NCBI RefSeq assembly: GCF_013839525.1
Contig: NZ_JACDIS010000011.1
Coordinates: 90,674-154,673 of the forward strand
Source: Chthonobacter rhizosphaerae
GTDB taxonomy: Bacteria > Pseudomonadota > Alphaproteobacteria > Rhizobiales > Pleomorphomonadaceae
Length of the DNA stretch: 64,000 bases
Direction: 5' to 3'
How positions within the stretch are numbered: the stretch's first letter is position 1; the number at the start of each line of letters is the position of its first letter. The notes under the pieces are model-generated. The model was not told where the DNA came from. It worked only from the letters and a program-made list of their open reading frames with translations, and made no database searches. Both the position numbers and the translations under genes were made by a program. Shown here one piece after another: positions 48,802 to 57,270 of the stretch.

Positions 48802-49992
48802 ATGTCGTCGAATAGCGTGGATCATCCGGCCGGACCGGTGACGATGGCGGCCGGCCGGGCCGTGGCGGGTCGCCGGCCGCTCAGGGTCCTCCTGGTGCAG
48901 ACCCAGGCGGAGGGCGCCGGCGCCCAGGAGATCACCCGCCTGCTCGCCGCCCGGCTGGAGCGGCGGGGCCTGGAGCCGCACACGCTCTTCTTCTACCGTC
49001 GGACCGCCGCCTACGACGGGCAGCCGCGCACGGTGTTCTGCGAAACCGTCCGGCCGACGGGCGTCTTCGGCATGCTGCGCTTCTTCGCCCGCCTGGTCGC
49101 CGCCATCCGGCGGATCGATCCGGACGTGGTGCTCACCTACCAGCATTTCGGCAACGTGGTCGGCGCCGCCGCCACCCGCCTCGCCGGCTGGGCGCCGGTG
49201 ATCGCCAACCAGGTCTCGGCCCAGATGGTCACGCCCGGGCCGATCCGGGCGATCGACGCCCTGTTCGGCCGCCTCGGCCTCTATGCCGGCATCACGGTCA
49301 ATTCCGCCGCCACCCTGGCGGACTACGCCGGCCACGCGGCCGCGTATCGGCGGCGCATCGTCTCCATCCCGCACGGCTTCGAGAACAAGACCCGGGCGAT
49401 GCCGAAGGCCGAGGCGCGCGCCGCCCTCGGCCTGCCGCCCGGCGCCACGCTGATCGGCTCCACCGGCCGCCTCCACCCGACCAAGCACTTCGACGCCGCC
49501 ATCCGGCTCCTGCCGGGCCGGCCGGACTGGCGCTTCGCGGTGGCCGGCCAAGGGGCCGACCGCGACCGGCTGGAGGCCCTCGCGGCGGAGCTCGGCGTCC
49601 GGGACCGGCTGATCCTCCTCGGCGAGCTCACGCCCGCAGAGGTCGGCGTCTTCCTCGCCGCGCTCGACGCGTTCGTGTTTCCGTCGCAGGGCGAGACCTT
49701 CGGGCTCGCGGTGGTGGAGGCGGCGCAGACCGGCGTCCCGGTGGTGGCCAACGACATCGCGGTCCTTCGCGAGGTCCTGGCGAGCGACGGCGAGCCGGCC
49801 GCCCTCTTCGTGGACGTGGACGACACGGCCGCCTTCGCGGCGGCGGTCGACAGGGCCCTTGGCGACGAAGCCGTCAGCGGCGCCATCACGGCCGCCGGAC
49901 GGCGGCTGGAGCGGCGCTATTCGGTCGACGCCATGGTGGACGCCTATGTGGACCTGATCGACAGGGTCCTTGCCGGGGGGTCGCGCCCGTGA
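48802..49992 (+). CDS. Glycosyltransferase family 4 protein
   Basis: 396 aa, GT-B fold. N-terminal acceptor domain (LRVLLVQTQAEGAGAQEITRLLAARLE), linker ISIPHGFENKTR-like VSIPHGFENKTRAM, then a donor domain with GSTGRLHPTKHFDAAIRLL and the EX7E motif in PSQGETFGLAVVEAAQTGVPVV. It probably adds a sugar to the EPS repeat unit on the cytoplasmic side. It overlaps the next gene by 4 bp (GTGA). Confidence 0.92.
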   Translation: MSSNSVDHPAGPVTMAAGRAVAGRRPLRVLLVQTQAEGAGAQEITRLLAARLERRGLEPHTLFFYRRTAAYDGQPRTVFCETVRPTGVFGMLRFFARLVAAIRRIDPDVVLTYQHFGNVVGAAATRLAGWAPVIANQVSAQMVTPGPIRAIDALFGRLGLYAGITVNSAATLADYAGHAAAYRRRIVSIPHGFENKTRAMPKAEARAALGLPPGATLIGSTGRLHPTKHFDAAIRLLPGRPDWRFAVAGQGADRDRLEALAAELGVRDRLILLGELTPAEVGVFLAALDAFVFPSQGETFGLAVVEAAQTGVPVVANDIAVLREVLASDGEPAALFVDVDDTAAFAAAVDRALGDEAVSGAITAAGRRLERRYSVDAMVDAYVDLIDRVLAGGSRP

Positions 49993-51548
49993 TCGTCGCC
50001 CTGGCCGTCGATCCCGCCCGCCGCCGCCGCTGGATCGCGGACCTCGCCCGCCGGCTGGAGGCGGCCGGCTTCGCCGTGCGGCTCACCGCGGCGCCGTCCC
50101 GTTCGGTGGAGCGCGGCACCGGCCTCCTCCTGGACCTGGAGCGCATGATCCTCCGCCGCCACCGGCCGCTCGGATCGGATCCCGACCCGCTCCACGGCCT
50201 TCCCGACCTCGGCCCGGCCGACCGGCCGGACCTCGTGATCGACCTCGGCGCCGACCCGGAGCCCCGGCCGGGCGTTCGCGTCCTCGCGGTCCGCTACGAC
50301 GGCCTTCCGGGCGAGGACGCCCTCATCGCGCCCCTCCTCGCCGGCCACGTGCCGGCCTTCGAGGTCGTCGACCTGGAGACCGGCGCGATCCTGGAACGCG
50401 GCGTCGCCTCGGCCGAGCTCGCCGTCGGGCTCGGCGGCCTCATGGACGCGGTCACCACCCGTCTCGCCGCCCTCCTGGTCGCCCGGCTCCGCCGGCCCGA
50501 CCGGCCGCACGCCCCGCCCCGGCCGATGGCCGCGCGCGCCGGCCGGCCTCTCGCCTACGCGGCCGGCACCGCCGCCCGCGCCGTCGCTCTTGCGATCTAC
50601 CGGCTCTGCTGCCACGCGCCCCACTGGCGGGTCGGCTGGCGCATGGTCGCCGGCCCGGGCGTCCTGGAGCGCGGCGACCTCACCGGCGAGCCCTTCCGGG
50701 TGCTGCCGGACCCGGGCCGCTGCTTCTACGCGGATCCGTTCGCCGCCACCCACAAGGGCCGGAGCGCCGTGTTCGTCGAAGGCCTCGACCACCGGGTCGG
50801 CAGGGGCTTCATCGCGGCCGTGCCGTTCGACGCCGCCGGGCCGACCGGGCCGGCGGTGCCGGTGCTGGAGGAGCCCTGGCACCTTTCCTATCCCTTCCTG
50901 TGGCAGGAGGACGGCGAGCTCTACATGCTGCCGGAGAGCGGGCTGGCGAAGCGTCTCGTCGCCTATCGGTGCGTCGAGTTTCCGTTCCGCTGGGAGCCGG
51001 TAGCGACGCTTCTCGAGGGCGTGGAGATCGGCGACGCCACCCTGGTGCGTCACGGCGGCCGGCTCTGGCTGTTCGCCGCCGGCCGGGACGGCACGGGCGG
51101 CTATTCGGACACCCTCGTGCTCTACAGCGCGGCCAGCCTGTTCGGCCCGTGGGAGCCCCATCCGGGCAACCCGATCCTGGTGGACGTGGCCGAGGCCCGG
51201 CCGGCGGGCGCCATCGTGCGGCAGGGCGGCCGGCTGGTGCGGCCGGTCCAGGACTGCACGGACGGCTACGGCGCCGCCCTCGGCCTCGCGGAGATCACCC
51301 GGCTCGACGCCACCGGCTACAGCCAGACCGTGGTCAGGACCATCCGCCCCGGCGCCGGCTGGCCCGGCCGCAAGCTCCATACCCTCAACCGGGTCGGCGA
51401 CCTGGAACTGGTGGACGGCGCGGTGATCCGCCCGAAGCCGGCCCTGCTGATGGGCCTTGCCGACAGGATCCAGGCGCCGGACCGCGCCCTGTCGCCGCCG
51501 ATAGTGTCCGGCGCCCTGTCCGGCGCGCCCGTCTTCCTGGCCTTCTGA
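49989..51548 (+). CDS. Two-part protein: formyltransferase-like N-terminus and GINT1-type beta-propeller
   Basis: 519 aa, GTG start overlapping the glycosyltransferase stop. Residues 1-170 look like a worn formyltransferase-type domain (LVIDLGADPEPRPGVRVLAVRYDGL). Residues about 230-500 form repeated propeller-type blades (CFYADPFAATHKGRSAVFVEG, YPFLWQEDGELYMLPESG, DATLVRHGGRLWLFAAG, GNPILVDVAEARPAGAIVRQGGRLVRPVQDC), resembling the N-terminal domain of plant glucosamine inositolphosphorylceramide transferase 1 and GH43-like propellers. Coupling to a GT4 gene suggests sugar modification of the EPS. Exact reaction unknown. Confidence 0.65.
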   Translation: MIVALAVDPARRRRWIADLARRLEAAGFAVRLTAAPSRSVERGTGLLLDLERMILRRHRPLGSDPDPLHGLPDLGPADRPDLVIDLGADPEPRPGVRVLAVRYDGLPGEDALIAPLLAGHVPAFEVVDLETGAILERGVASAELAVGLGGLMDAVTTRLAALLVARLRRPDRPHAPPRPMAARAGRPLAYAAGTAARAVALAIYRLCCHAPHWRVGWRMVAGPGVLERGDLTGEPFRVLPDPGRCFYADPFAATHKGRSAVFVEGLDHRVGRGFIAAVPFDAAGPTGPAVPVLEEPWHLSYPFLWQEDGELYMLPESGLAKRLVAYRCVEFPFRWEPVATLLEGVEIGDATLVRHGGRLWLFAAGRDGTGGYSDTLVLYSAASLFGPWEPHPGNPILVDVAEARPAGAIVRQGGRLVRPVQDCTDGYGAALGLAEITRLDATGYSQTVVRTIRPGAGWPGRKLHTLNRVGDLELVDGAVIRPKPALLMGLADRIQAPDRALSPPIVSGALSGAPVFLAF

Positions 51549-51626
51549 CCGATCTTCGGCCAAGCGGCATCCGGTCCGGACGGCCCTCCGCCCGGGTGGT
51601 CGTCGCCTTCATGACGGATGGGGGAA

Positions 51627-51881
51627 TCACGCGCGCGGAGAGAGGCCCGGCGGGCTGGTGGTCAGTCGCCGGGCCATCGGGCGCCTTTCGGCGCCGCCAC
51701 CGAACAGGATCGCCGCCAGGAGGGTCACCGGCCACAGGAGGGCCGTCGGCAGCGCGATGAGGACCGCGGCGGGCACCGTTCGTCCGCGGCCGATCAGTTC
51801 GGCGGTCGTCGACGCGAAGAAGACCGACGCGACGAGGCCATAGGCGACGGTCAGGATGATCGTGACGGCGATCGAGATCAT
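51627..51881 (-). CDS. Small two-helix membrane protein, function unknown
   Basis: 84 aa from the ATG giving MISIAVTIILTVAYGLVAS, with GGAGAGG 4 bp upstream; the longer open frame lacks a start signal. Two hydrophobic segments (about 3-22 and 32-56, PAAVLIALPTALLWPVTLLAAILF) and a basic C-terminus (RRPMARRLTTSPPG). I do not recognise a family. It is convergent with the propeller gene and alone on its strand, 186 bp after the oxidoreductase. Confidence 0.6.
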   Translation of the reverse strand: MISIAVTIILTVAYGLVASVFFASTTAELIGRGRTVPAAVLIALPTALLWPVTLLAAILFGGGAERRPMARRLTTSPPGLSPRA

Positions 51882-52030
51882 GGGCCTCTCCAAAGGTCGG
51901 GTCGCTCGGTGCCGCGGCCCGTCGACGCCGCGCCGGTCGGCATCCCCGCAGGATGGCGCCGGGGTCGCTTCGGACAAGCAACGCGCAAGGAGCGGCCTCT
52001 ATTCCGTTCACCAAGGCTGCTGGCAGGGTC

Positions 52031-52046
52031 TTAAGAATTTGCTAAC
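52031..52046 (+). promoter_or_regulatory. Near-match to CtrA motif upstream of the small membrane protein
   Basis: TTAAGAATTTGCTAAC fits TTAA-N7-TTAAC with one change (CTAAC). It lies 150 bp before the small membrane protein start, just after the oxidoreductase stop. Weaker than the site at 15868. Confidence 0.3.
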
Positions 52047-52067
52047 GCTGCGGACGCCCCCCGGTTC

Positions 52068-53123
52068 TCATGGGCCGGCCGCGTCCGGCAGCACCTCGTC
52101 GATGCGGACCCAGTCGCCGCCCCGCTGGGTCGACAGGATGCTCGCCTGCATCAGGGCGAGGCTTCGGATGTTGTCCGCCCCGGAGGAGAAGCGCGGCGGC
52201 AGGGTGCCGGTGCGGATCGCCTCGGCGCAGGCCGCGATGGTGCCGGCCCGGTCGAAGTGCCGCACGGTCGGCAGCGCCGGCTCCTCGGCGGGCTTCTCCC
52301 GGCTGCGCAGCACCACCACGTCGCGCTCGAATCGCTCGTCCCCATGGCCGCGGGAGGTGAACCAGATCTCGCCGTCGGCGCAGTCGAAGGTCCACTCTCC
52401 CGCCCAGGCGGTGGCGGCGCCGCCGCTCATCCAGGAGCCGCGGTAGCTCACGATCGTGCCGCCGGCGAACTCAACGGTGGCGACGCCGACCGGGTGGTTG
52501 TGGAACGGGCTGCCGGGCAGGTTCCAGGTCCGGCACGAGACCGCGTGCGGCTCGTCCTTCAGCACCATGCGCATCAGGTCGAAATGGTGGATCGACATGT
52601 CGGCGAGGAGCGGGTCGGGGAAGTCCCAGTAGCGGTAGCCGATGGTCGGCGCGTGCTGGCGGAACTCGATGCCGACCAGGCTCACGTGGCCGAGGGCCTG
52701 CCGCTCGATCAGGTCGGCGGCCAGGATCGGGGCCGGATAGTGCCGGTAGTTCTGGCTCACCATGAGCACCAGGCCTCGGCTCGCCGCAAGGTCCACCAGT
52801 TCCCGGGCCTCGTCGATCGTGGTGGTGAACGGCTTCTCGACGATCACGTGCTTGCCGGCGAGGAGCGCCTGCTTGACCACCGGATAGTGCGCCTCGGTGC
52901 GCAAGGTGGCGAGCACGAGGTCCGCGTCGGTCGCCGCCAGCGCCTGGTCGAGGGAGGCGAACAGCCGGCTCCTCTCCACGCCCAGCATGGTCTCGATCCG
53001 GTCGCGCGCCTCCGCGACCCCGTCCACATAGCCCACCATGTCGATCGTCTCGACGGTCGGGAGCACGCTGGACGCCCAGTCATAGCCCCAGTGGCCGAGC
53101 CCGACCTGGATCACCTTCACCAT
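52068..53123 (-). CDS. Gfo/Idh/MocA-family oxidoreductase
   Basis: 351 aa. N-terminal Rossmann domain (VKVIQVGLGHWGYDWASS, then LVLATLRTEAHYPVVKQALLAGKHVIVEKPFTTT with the conserved Glu-Lys-Pro) and a C-terminal substrate domain with SQNYRHYPAPILAADLI and the His/Asp pair in LADMSIHHFDLMRMVL. These enzymes oxidise or epimerise sugars or sugar nucleotides with NAD(P). Position at the edge of the EPS locus suggests a sugar-nucleotide step, but a catabolic role (myo-inositol type) is equally possible. Confidence 0.88.
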   Translation of the reverse strand: MVKVIQVGLGHWGYDWASSVLPTVETIDMVGYVDGVAEARDRIETMLGVERSRLFASLDQALAATDADLVLATLRTEAHYPVVKQALLAGKHVIVEKPFTTTIDEARELVDLAASRGLVLMVSQNYRHYPAPILAADLIERQALGHVSLVGIEFRQHAPTIGYRYWDFPDPLLADMSIHHFDLMRMVLKDEPHAVSCRTWNLPGSPFHNHPVGVATVEFAGGTIVSYRGSWMSGGAATAWAGEWTFDCADGEIWFTSRGHGDERFERDVVVLRSREKPAEEPALPTVRHFDRAGTIAACAEAIRTGTLPPRFSSGADNIRSLALMQASILSTQRGGDWVRIDEVLPDAAGP

Positions 53124-53167
53124 CGTTCTGCCTCGCGTGGGTCTTGCCGGAACGGGCCTGCGGCCGG

Positions 53168-53563
53168 TCAGCCGCAGCTGACGGCCACCACGGTGCCGCG
53201 CCGGTCGGTTTCGAGGGTCAGCCGATCCTCGCGGAAGTCCCGGGTCACGAAGTCACCGGGCCGGACCACCCGGACCTCGCTGGCGCGGGATCGGCGGGCG
53301 GCGGCCTCGATCAGCCGGCCGGTCGCCGGCTCGCCGATCGCGAAACGCGCCCGCTCCACCCGGCAGGCCCTATAGCCCGGCCCGGGCCCGCCGTAGACGG
53401 GCGGCGGGCCGCCATAACCCGGACTGTCGATCGGGCCGGGGCCGATGCCCGGAGGCGGCGGCGCATCGATCGGCACCGCCACGCAGCCGGCGAACGCGAG
53501 CGCGCCGCCGGCGGCGAGCATCCGCAGGCGGCGTCCGAAGGTCGGGATCGGTCCGGCAGGCAT
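53168..53563 (-). CDS. Lipoprotein with peptidase-inhibitor I78-type domain
   Basis: 131 aa. Lipoprotein signal MLAAGGALAFAGC (Cys about residue 27), a Pro/Gly/Tyr-rich linker (about 35-65), then an I78-like domain: FAIGEPATGRLIEAAARRS and VRVVRPGDFVTRDFREDRL, ending VVAVSCG. The C-terminal RPGD-x-VTxD-x-R-x-DRL pattern is the I78 signature. I78 proteins inhibit serine proteases. Likely an envelope-anchored inhibitor. It starts at MPAGPIPTFG, or 14 residues later. Confidence 0.75.
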   Translation of the reverse strand: MPAGPIPTFGRRLRMLAAGGALAFAGCVAVPIDAPPPPGIGPGPIDSPGYGGPPPVYGGPGPGYRACRVERARFAIGEPATGRLIEAAARRSRASEVRVVRPGDFVTRDFREDRLTLETDRRGTVVAVSCG

Positions 53564-53640
53564 GGCGCGCGTCTCCTGTGGCGGGTCGTCGAGCGGCCGC
53601 GTCGACGGCCTCGCTCAGGAACGGACGCCGGGAGCGGGTT

Positions 53641-53689
53641 GTTCCCGCCGGACAGCAAGATGAGCGGGGTTCCCGCCGGACGGCAGGAT
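53641..53689. repeat. Two direct repeats with a 28-bp period
   Basis: GTTCCCGCCGGACAGCAAGA at 53641 and GTTCCCGCCGGACGGCAGGA at 53669 differ at two positions, and each is preceded by GAGCGG. They lie in the 205-bp spacer between the I78 lipoprotein gene and tctA. Role unknown. Confidence 0.6.
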
Positions 53690-53768
53690 CGGAGCCTCGA
53701 GCCGGGCGCTGCCGGCCCGGCCCATCCGGAAGGCGGTCGCCGCGCGGTGGTCCTTTTGGCGCTTTTCG

Positions 53769-55283
53769 TCAGGCGCCCGCCGTGCGTTCGTCCGGCCGTC
53801 GCCGGGCGAACCATCGCCGGATCAGCGGCGGCAAAAGGAGGAGAAGCACCGCCACGACGAGGAGCGACGCCGCCAGGGGCCGGGTGGCGAACACGGTCAG
53901 GTCGCCCTGCGAGGTGATCATCGCCCGGCGGAACTCCTGCTCGGCGAGCGGCCCCAGGATGAGGCCGATGATCACCGGCGCGGTCGGGAAATCGTAGAGC
54001 CGCATCAGGAGGCCCACGACCCCGATAGCGAGGAGAAGCCCGAGGTCGAACACGGACCGGCTGACCCCGTAGGTGCCCACCATGGCGAACACCAGGATGC
54101 CGGCGAACAGCCAGGGCTTCGGCACCTGCAGCACCTTCACCCAGAGGCCGATCAGCGGCAGGTTGAGCACCAGCAGCATCACGTTCGCCACGTAGAGGCT
54201 GGCGATCAGGCCCCACACCAGGTCGCCGTGGCTGTTGAGGAGCATCGGTCCCGGGTTGATGTTGTAGCTCTGGAGCGCCGACAGCATGATGGCGGCGGTC
54301 GCGGACGTGGGCAGGCCGAGCGTCAGCATCGGCACCAGCACGCCCGCGGCGGCCGCGTTGTTGGCCGCCTCGGGCCCGGCGACGCCCTCGATGGCGCCGC
54401 GGCCGAACTCCTCCGGCTTCCGGGACAGGCGCCGCTCGGTGTAGTAGGAGAGGAGCGTCGGCAGTTCGGCGCCGCCCGCCGGCAGGGCGCCGATCGGAAA
54501 TCCGATCAGGGTGCCGCGGATCCATCCCTTCCAGGACCGGCTCCAGTCCTCCCGGCTCATCCACACAGAGCCCGCCACGGGCACGATCTCGTCCCGGCCC
54601 ATCCAATGGCGGCCGGCGAGGTAGAAGGTTTCGCCGACGGCGAAGAGGCCGACCGTCACGACGATCACGTCGATGCCGTCGAGGAGTTCCGGCACGCCGA
54701 AGGTGAACCGTGCCTGTCCGGTCTGCAGGTCGATGCCGACGAGCCCGAGAAGGAGGCCCATGAAGAGGCTGGTCAGGCCCCGCACGCGGCTGTCGCCGAG
54801 CACCGCCGACACGGCCACGAAGGCCACCACCATCAGGGCGAAGTATTCCGGCGGGCCGAACTTCAGCGCCACGTCCACGATCAGCGGCGCCAGGAAGGTG
54901 ATGCCGACCACCCCGAAGGTGCCGGCCACGAACGAGCCGATCGCGGCGGTCGCCAGCGCCTGGCCGCCCCGCCCGCGCCGGGCCATCTTGTGACCTTCGA
55001 GCGCCGTCACGATGGTGGCGCTCTCGCCGGGCGTGTTGATCAGGATCGACGTGGTCGAGCCGCCGAACATGGCGCCGAAATAGATGCCCGAGAACAGGAT
55101 CAACGCGTTGGTTGCCTCCACCTTGAAGGTGATCGGCAGGAGGAGCGCGATGGTGAGCGCCGGGCCGAGGCCGGGCAGCACGCCGACGGCCGTGCCGAGC
55201 GTCACGCCGACGATGCACCACAGGAGCGCGACCGGCGTCAGCGCGATGGAGAAGCCGTGCGCCAGTTGGGCGAGCGCGTCCAT
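53769..55283 (-). CDS. tctA: Tripartite tricarboxylate transporter, large permease TctA
   Basis: 504 aa, about 11-12 membrane segments. Typical TctA blocks: [22 protein letters not shown] and [33 protein letters not shown] near the N-terminus, [20 protein letters not shown] in the middle, and [21 protein letters not shown]. It imports citrate or other carboxylates with TctB and TctC using ion gradients. The ATG was set where the stop of tctB overlaps by 1 bp; a much longer open frame upstream is not coding. Confidence 0.94.
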   Translation of the reverse strand: MDALAQLAHGFSIALTPVALLWCIVGVTLGTAVGVLPGLGPALTIALLLPITFKVEATNALILFSGIYFGAMFGGSTTSILINTPGESATIVTALEGHKMARRGRGGQALATAAIGSFVAGTFGVVGITFLAPLIVDVALKFGPPEYFALMVVAFVAVSAVLGDSRVRGLTSLFMGLLLGLVGIDLQTGQARFTFGVPELLDGIDVIVVTVGLFAVGETFYLAGRHWMGRDEIVPVAGSVWMSREDWSRSWKGWIRGTLIGFPIGALPAGGAELPTLLSYYTERRLSRKPEEFGRGAIEGVAGPEAANNAAAAGVLVPMLTLGLPTSATAAIMLSALQSYNINPGPMLLNSHGDLVWGLIASLYVANVMLLVLNLPLIGLWVKVLQVPKPWLFAGILVFAMVGTYGVSRSVFDLGLLLAIGVVGLLMRLYDFPTAPVIIGLILGPLAEQEFRRAMITSQGDLTVFATRPLAASLLVVAVLLLLLPPLIRRWFARRRPDERTAGA

Positions 55284-55762
55284 CAGAGGAACCTCTCGAT
55301 GAGGCCGTCGCCCATGCGCAGGCCGAGCAGCTTGGCGAAGAGCAGGTAGGTCGCGAAGGCGATCGAGAAGCCGATGAGCGCGGACAGCCAGATGCGCCGC
55401 TCCCCGAAGGCCAGGGTGGCGAGGGTGAAGAGCGCGGTGGCGGCGAGGATGAAGCCGGCTGGGCCGACCAGCGCCATCGCGGCCACGAAGCCCGCCACGA
55501 GGAGACCGATCGCCTTCATGTCGAGCCGCTCGTCCGGCCTGTCGGTCGCCTCCGACTGCCAGCGCCCGCGCCAGGCGTCGAGGCCGAGGAGGAGGCCGAG
55601 CAGCACGAGGCCGGCCCCGACCGTGTACGGGAAGGCGGTCGGCCCGACCCTCGCGTACATGGGCGAGGTGGGGGCCGCCAGGGTGGCGGCGATCACGCCG
55701 AGGCCGACGGCGGACACCGCCAGGGAAATGACCAGCGGGCCAGGGCGGACATGGCTCGGCAT
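55283..55762 (-). CDS. tctB: Tripartite tricarboxylate transporter, small permease TctB
   Basis: 159 aa with four hydrophobic segments ([72 protein letters not shown]), the TctB layout. The Pro/Tyr-containing [15 protein letters not shown] after the first segment is a family hallmark. It overlaps tctA by 1 bp. A hairpin separates it from the upstream binding-protein gene. Confidence 0.9.
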   Translation of the reverse strand: MPSHVRPGPLVISLAVSAVGLGVIAATLAAPTSPMYARVGPTAFPYTVGAGLVLLGLLLGLDAWRGRWQSEATDRPDERLDMKAIGLLVAGFVAAMALVGPAGFILAATALFTLATLAFGERRIWLSALIGFSIAFATYLLFAKLLGLRMGDGLIERFL

Positions 55763-55860
55763 CCCGGGATCTCCAAGGACGAGGGCTGGAACGGCGGCGA
55801 CGGGGCGCGCGCCTGCGGGTCGGCCGCAGCATGGCGCCGCATGCCGGCGCCCTGTGGCCG

Positions 55861-55884
55861 GGGAGGCGGCTCCGGCCGCCTCCC
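55861..55884 (-). promoter_or_regulatory. Perfect 10-bp tetraloop hairpin between tctC and tctB
   Basis: GGGAGGCGGC-4-nt loop-GCCGCCTCCC, about 90 bp after the tctC stop and 100 bp before tctB. With the binding-protein gene first in the operon, such a hairpin usually stabilises the upstream message and lowers the permease genes. No U-run follows, so full termination is unlikely. Confidence 0.5.
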
Positions 55885-55970
55885 GTCTGACGAAGCCCGG
55901 CCGACGTCGCCGGGGGCGGCGAAAGCCGCGGGTCGGCGCCCGCTACATCGGGCGCCCGTGCGTCGATCGA

Positions 55971-56945
55971 TCAGGCGAGCCCGAGCGACTGGAGGATGCC
56001 GGTGATCCGGGTGACCTCCTCGTCGATGGTGGCCTGGAACTGCTCGGCCGGCTGGTAGACGTCCAGCCACTCGCGCTTCTTCACCTCGGCCTGCCATTCG
56101 GGCGATTTCACCATCGCCTCCACGAGCGCCGACAGCTTGGCCTTGTCCTCGTCGCTGATCTCCGGCGGGGCGAAGACGCCACGCCAGTTGGTGAACACCA
56201 CGTCGACGCCCTGCTCCTTGAACGTCGGCACGTCGATGCCGGCAATGCGCTCCTCGGCCGAGATGCCGAGCGCCCGGATGGCGCCGGCCGCGATCTGCTC
56301 GGAGAACTCGCCCCAGCCGGAGATGCCGCACGAGACCTGGTTGCCGAGGATCGCCGCCTGGGCCTCGCCGCCGCCCGAATAGGCCACGTAGGCGAGCTTG
56401 GTCACGTCCGCTCCCACCGCCTTGGCGACGAGGCCGGCCGTGATGTGGTCGGTGCCGCCGGCCGAACCGCCGGCCCAGGTCACCGCCGCCGTGTCGGCCT
56501 TCAGCGCCGCCACCAGGTCCTGCAGCGTCTGGAACGGGCTCTCCTTCGGCACCACGATCACCTCCGTCTCGCCGATCAGGCGGGCGATGGGGGTGACCAT
56601 GGACAGGTCGACGGGGCTCTTGTTGGCGATGATGGCGCCGATCATCACGAGGCCGCTCACCATCAGGCCGTCGCCCTGGCCGCCCCACTGGTTGATGAAC
56701 TGCGGCAGGCCGACGGTGCCGCCTGCGCCGCCCACGTTGGTCACCTGGGCCGAGCCGATCAGGCCGGCGGTGCGCATCACCTGCTCCATGGTGCGGGCGG
56801 TCTGGTCCCAGCCGCCGCCCGGGTTGGCGGGCACGAAGAAGCGCACCTGCTCCAGGATCTGCTCGGCGCGGGCGAGCCGGCCCGTCAGCGGCAGCGCCGC
56901 CAGCGTGGCCGCGAGGGTGAGGAAATGACGACGATCGAGATGCAT
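55971..56945 (-). CDS. tctC: Tripartite tricarboxylate transporter substrate-binding protein TctC
   Basis: 324 aa, Bug/TctC family. Signal: DRRHFLTLAATLAALPLTGRLARA carries a twin-arginine motif (RRHFL). Mature part: VRFFVPANPGGGWDQTARTMEQVM (family signature), NVGGAGGTVGLPQFI, IANKSPVDLSMVTPIARL, TWAGGSAGGTDHITAGLVA and NWRGVFAPPEIS. Binds a carboxylate in the periplasm for TctAB. GGGAGGAG precedes the ATG. First gene of tctCBA. Confidence 0.95.
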   Translation of the reverse strand: MHLDRRHFLTLAATLAALPLTGRLARAEQILEQVRFFVPANPGGGWDQTARTMEQVMRTAGLIGSAQVTNVGGAGGTVGLPQFINQWGGQGDGLMVSGLVMIGAIIANKSPVDLSMVTPIARLIGETEVIVVPKESPFQTLQDLVAALKADTAAVTWAGGSAGGTDHITAGLVAKAVGADVTKLAYVAYSGGGEAQAAILGNQVSCGISGWGEFSEQIAAGAIRALGISAEERIAGIDVPTFKEQGVDVVFTNWRGVFAPPEISDEDKAKLSALVEAMVKSPEWQAEVKKREWLDVYQPAEQFQATIDEEVTRITGILQSLGLA

Positions 56946-57270
56946 CTGCGGCTCCTCCCTGTGCGTGGTCCGGCAGCCTCGGTCGGGCCGGCGGAACGGC
57001 GTTCGCGGCACTCGCCGGGACCGACCCGGCCCAGGCGGACCGTGCTCGCGCGCCTTGTTCTCCACTCGGAACTCCCATAAGCCGCCTCCACGGCCCAGGG
57101 TCCGATCCTGCATGGCTAACGTGTCATCCTGTCTGGATCCTGTCACGCCGTATGGGCCCTTGCGGCGGGACCCGGCCGTCTGCCACCCTGCCGGCAGCCG
57201 CCATCCGTGCCGCCGTCGAGGCGGTCCCACCCCCGACGGCCGCCACGGCTGCCAGACCTCGGACCCCGCC
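56946..57270. other. tctC / binding-protein divergent spacer (325 bp)
   Basis: Non-coding as far as can be seen. It must hold the promoters of tctC (minus) and the orphan binding protein (plus). No clear -35/-10 pair, palindrome or riboswitch stands out; the longer open frames through it look like high-GC noise. Confidence 0.4.
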
